From contig JABZFM010000012.1 of assembly GCA_014237465.1 (NCBI GenBank), positions 1 through 64,000 on the forward strand: a stretch of DNA of 64,000 nt, given 5' to 3'. The position numbers and the translations under genes were made by a program. The stretch is from Desulfobacteraceae bacterium. GTDB lineage: Bacteria; Desulfobacterota; Desulfobacteria; Desulfobacterales; Desulfosalsimonadaceae. Of this stretch, positions 63,373-64,000 are shown one piece after another (the first letter of the stretch is position 1; each line of letters opens with the position of its first letter). A model generated the notes under the pieces. It had not been told where the DNA came from. It did not search any database and was given only the letters and a program-made list of their open reading frames with translations.

Positions 63373-64000
63373 ATGGCGATACAATCAGAGCTTAAAAAAC
63401 AATTAAAGAACCGATTTTTCGATCGGGTCCGGTTTGATGAACCGATGGCACCCCATACCAGTTTTCGTGTCGGCGGGCCGGCAGATGCATACGTAACGGC
63501 AACTGATGAAAATGAAATGACTTATCTGATCAAGTGGGTGAAAGAAAATAATCTGCCGTTTTTTATCATCGGCGGGGGAACCAACCTGCTGGTTAAAGAT
63601 CAGGGGATTCGAGGTGTTGTGATTTCCATGGCGGATGGTCTGGTAAAGATTTCACAGCACGGCGCAACAGTGCTTTCAGCGATGGCGGGCGCCAGTTTAA
63701 GCGCTCTTTGCCGTTTTGCAATTAATCACGGCCTTTCCGGGTTAAATTTCGCATTGGGAATTCCGGGGACTGTCGGCGGCGCCATCCGCATGAATGCCGG
63801 GGCCTGGAAAGGTGATATGAGCGATGTGCTGGATAGCATCCGGATTATTCTCCCGGACGGCAGCATTGAATCTGTGGATAAAACAGGGTTAACGTTTTCA
63901 TATCGTTCCCTTTCATTTGCAGCGGAAAACCGCAGGGACCTATCATCCTGCGTGATTATAGAAGGGAGGTTTTTACTTTCACATCAGCGTCCGGAATTCT
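63373..64000 (+). CDS. murB: UDP-N-acetylenolpyruvoylglucosamine reductase MurB, 3' partial
   Basis: 209 codons before the window edge. Markers are APHTSFRVGGPADAYV, FFIIGGGTNLLVKDQGIRGVVI (FAD-binding), LNFALGIPGTVGGAIRMNAGAWKGDM and FSYRSLSF, the last carrying a catalytic-region Ser. It reduces UDP-GlcNAc-enolpyruvate to UDP-MurNAc. The start ATG at 63373 has a short AGG four bases upstream; an in-frame ATG at 63355 has none. Confidence 0.94.
   Translation, partial: MAIQSELKKQLKNRFFDRVRFDEPMAPHTSFRVGGPADAYVTATDENEMTYLIKWVKENNLPFFIIGGGTNLLVKDQGIRGVVISMADGLVKISQHGATVLSAMAGASLSALCRFAINHGLSGLNFALGIPGTVGGAIRMNAGAWKGDMSDVLDSIRIILPDGSIESVDKTGLTFSYRSLSFAAENRRDLSSCVIIEGRFLLSHQRPEF

Overview
The window looks like chromosome from a strictly anaerobic, Gram-negative Desulfobacterota (deltaproteobacterial) bacterium, probably close to the Desulfobacterales. 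The grounds are: a formate-tetrahydrofolate ligase (Wood-Ljungdahl pathway), a stand-alone HPr/Enzyme I pair next to smpB, a hidden selenocysteine protein of a family I associate with this group, many hybrid-kinase and toxin-antitoxin genes, an m-DAP type murein cluster, and several families of dispersed 30-150 bp palindromes. No ribosomal RNA, tRNA or CRISPR array was seen. The assignment is inference from gene content.

Layout. 1-4.5 kb (+): a LolCDE/MacB-like operon of two FtsX-type permeases, an ATPase and an outer-membrane barrel protein whose reading frame is broken. 4.6-9.1 kb (-): a lipoprotein amidase, then smpB, ptsI and ptsH. 9.3-13.3 kb (-): a 1339-residue secreted protein that joins a papain-like (C1) protease to a gingipain-like (C25) protease, both with catalytic residues present. 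13.7-17.2 kb (+): a 75-residue thioredoxin-fold protein with two in-frame UGA codons, each followed by a SECIS-like hairpin, then a LOG-family protein, a lone DNA methyltransferase and a SpmA-SpmB fusion. 17.3-25.5 kb: small membrane and hypothetical proteins, bioA, fhs and a heterodimeric ABC exporter. 25.8-29.2 kb: a CorC/HlyC-type membrane protein and an RNase II-family enzyme.

29.2-41 kb is an accessory stretch: a ParD/RelE-like pair, an unrecognised gene pair and a truncated nuclease-like gene, each next to a same-orientation copy of one palindrome; then PurH split into two genes, a beta-CASP nuclease, a RelE toxin whose antitoxin has lost its front, VapBC, a methyltransferase-like protein, a PaaK-like ligase, and a Phd/PIN pair behind a perfect 24-bp palindrome. 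41-49.7 kb: a monooxygenase-fold protein, a metallo-hydrolase, two hybrid histidine kinases (one with a duplicated, unrecognised N-terminal domain), nhaA and a cytidylate-kinase-like protein.

50.1-64 kb (+): the division and cell wall cluster mraZ-rsmH-(Cys-rich small protein)-ftsL-ftsI-murE-murF-mraY-murD-ftsW-murG-murC-murB, led by a sigma70-like promoter and a three-repeat MraZ operator. murB runs off the right edge. The genes are mostly overlapping and translationally coupled. They make the lipid II precursor (MurC-F, MraY, MurG), polymerise and crosslink it at the septum (FtsW, FtsI, FtsL) and control the cluster (MraZ). Two departures from the standard order stand out: a 63-residue cysteine-rich membrane-anchored protein between rsmH and ftsL, and a ~147 bp palindromic element between murC and murB.
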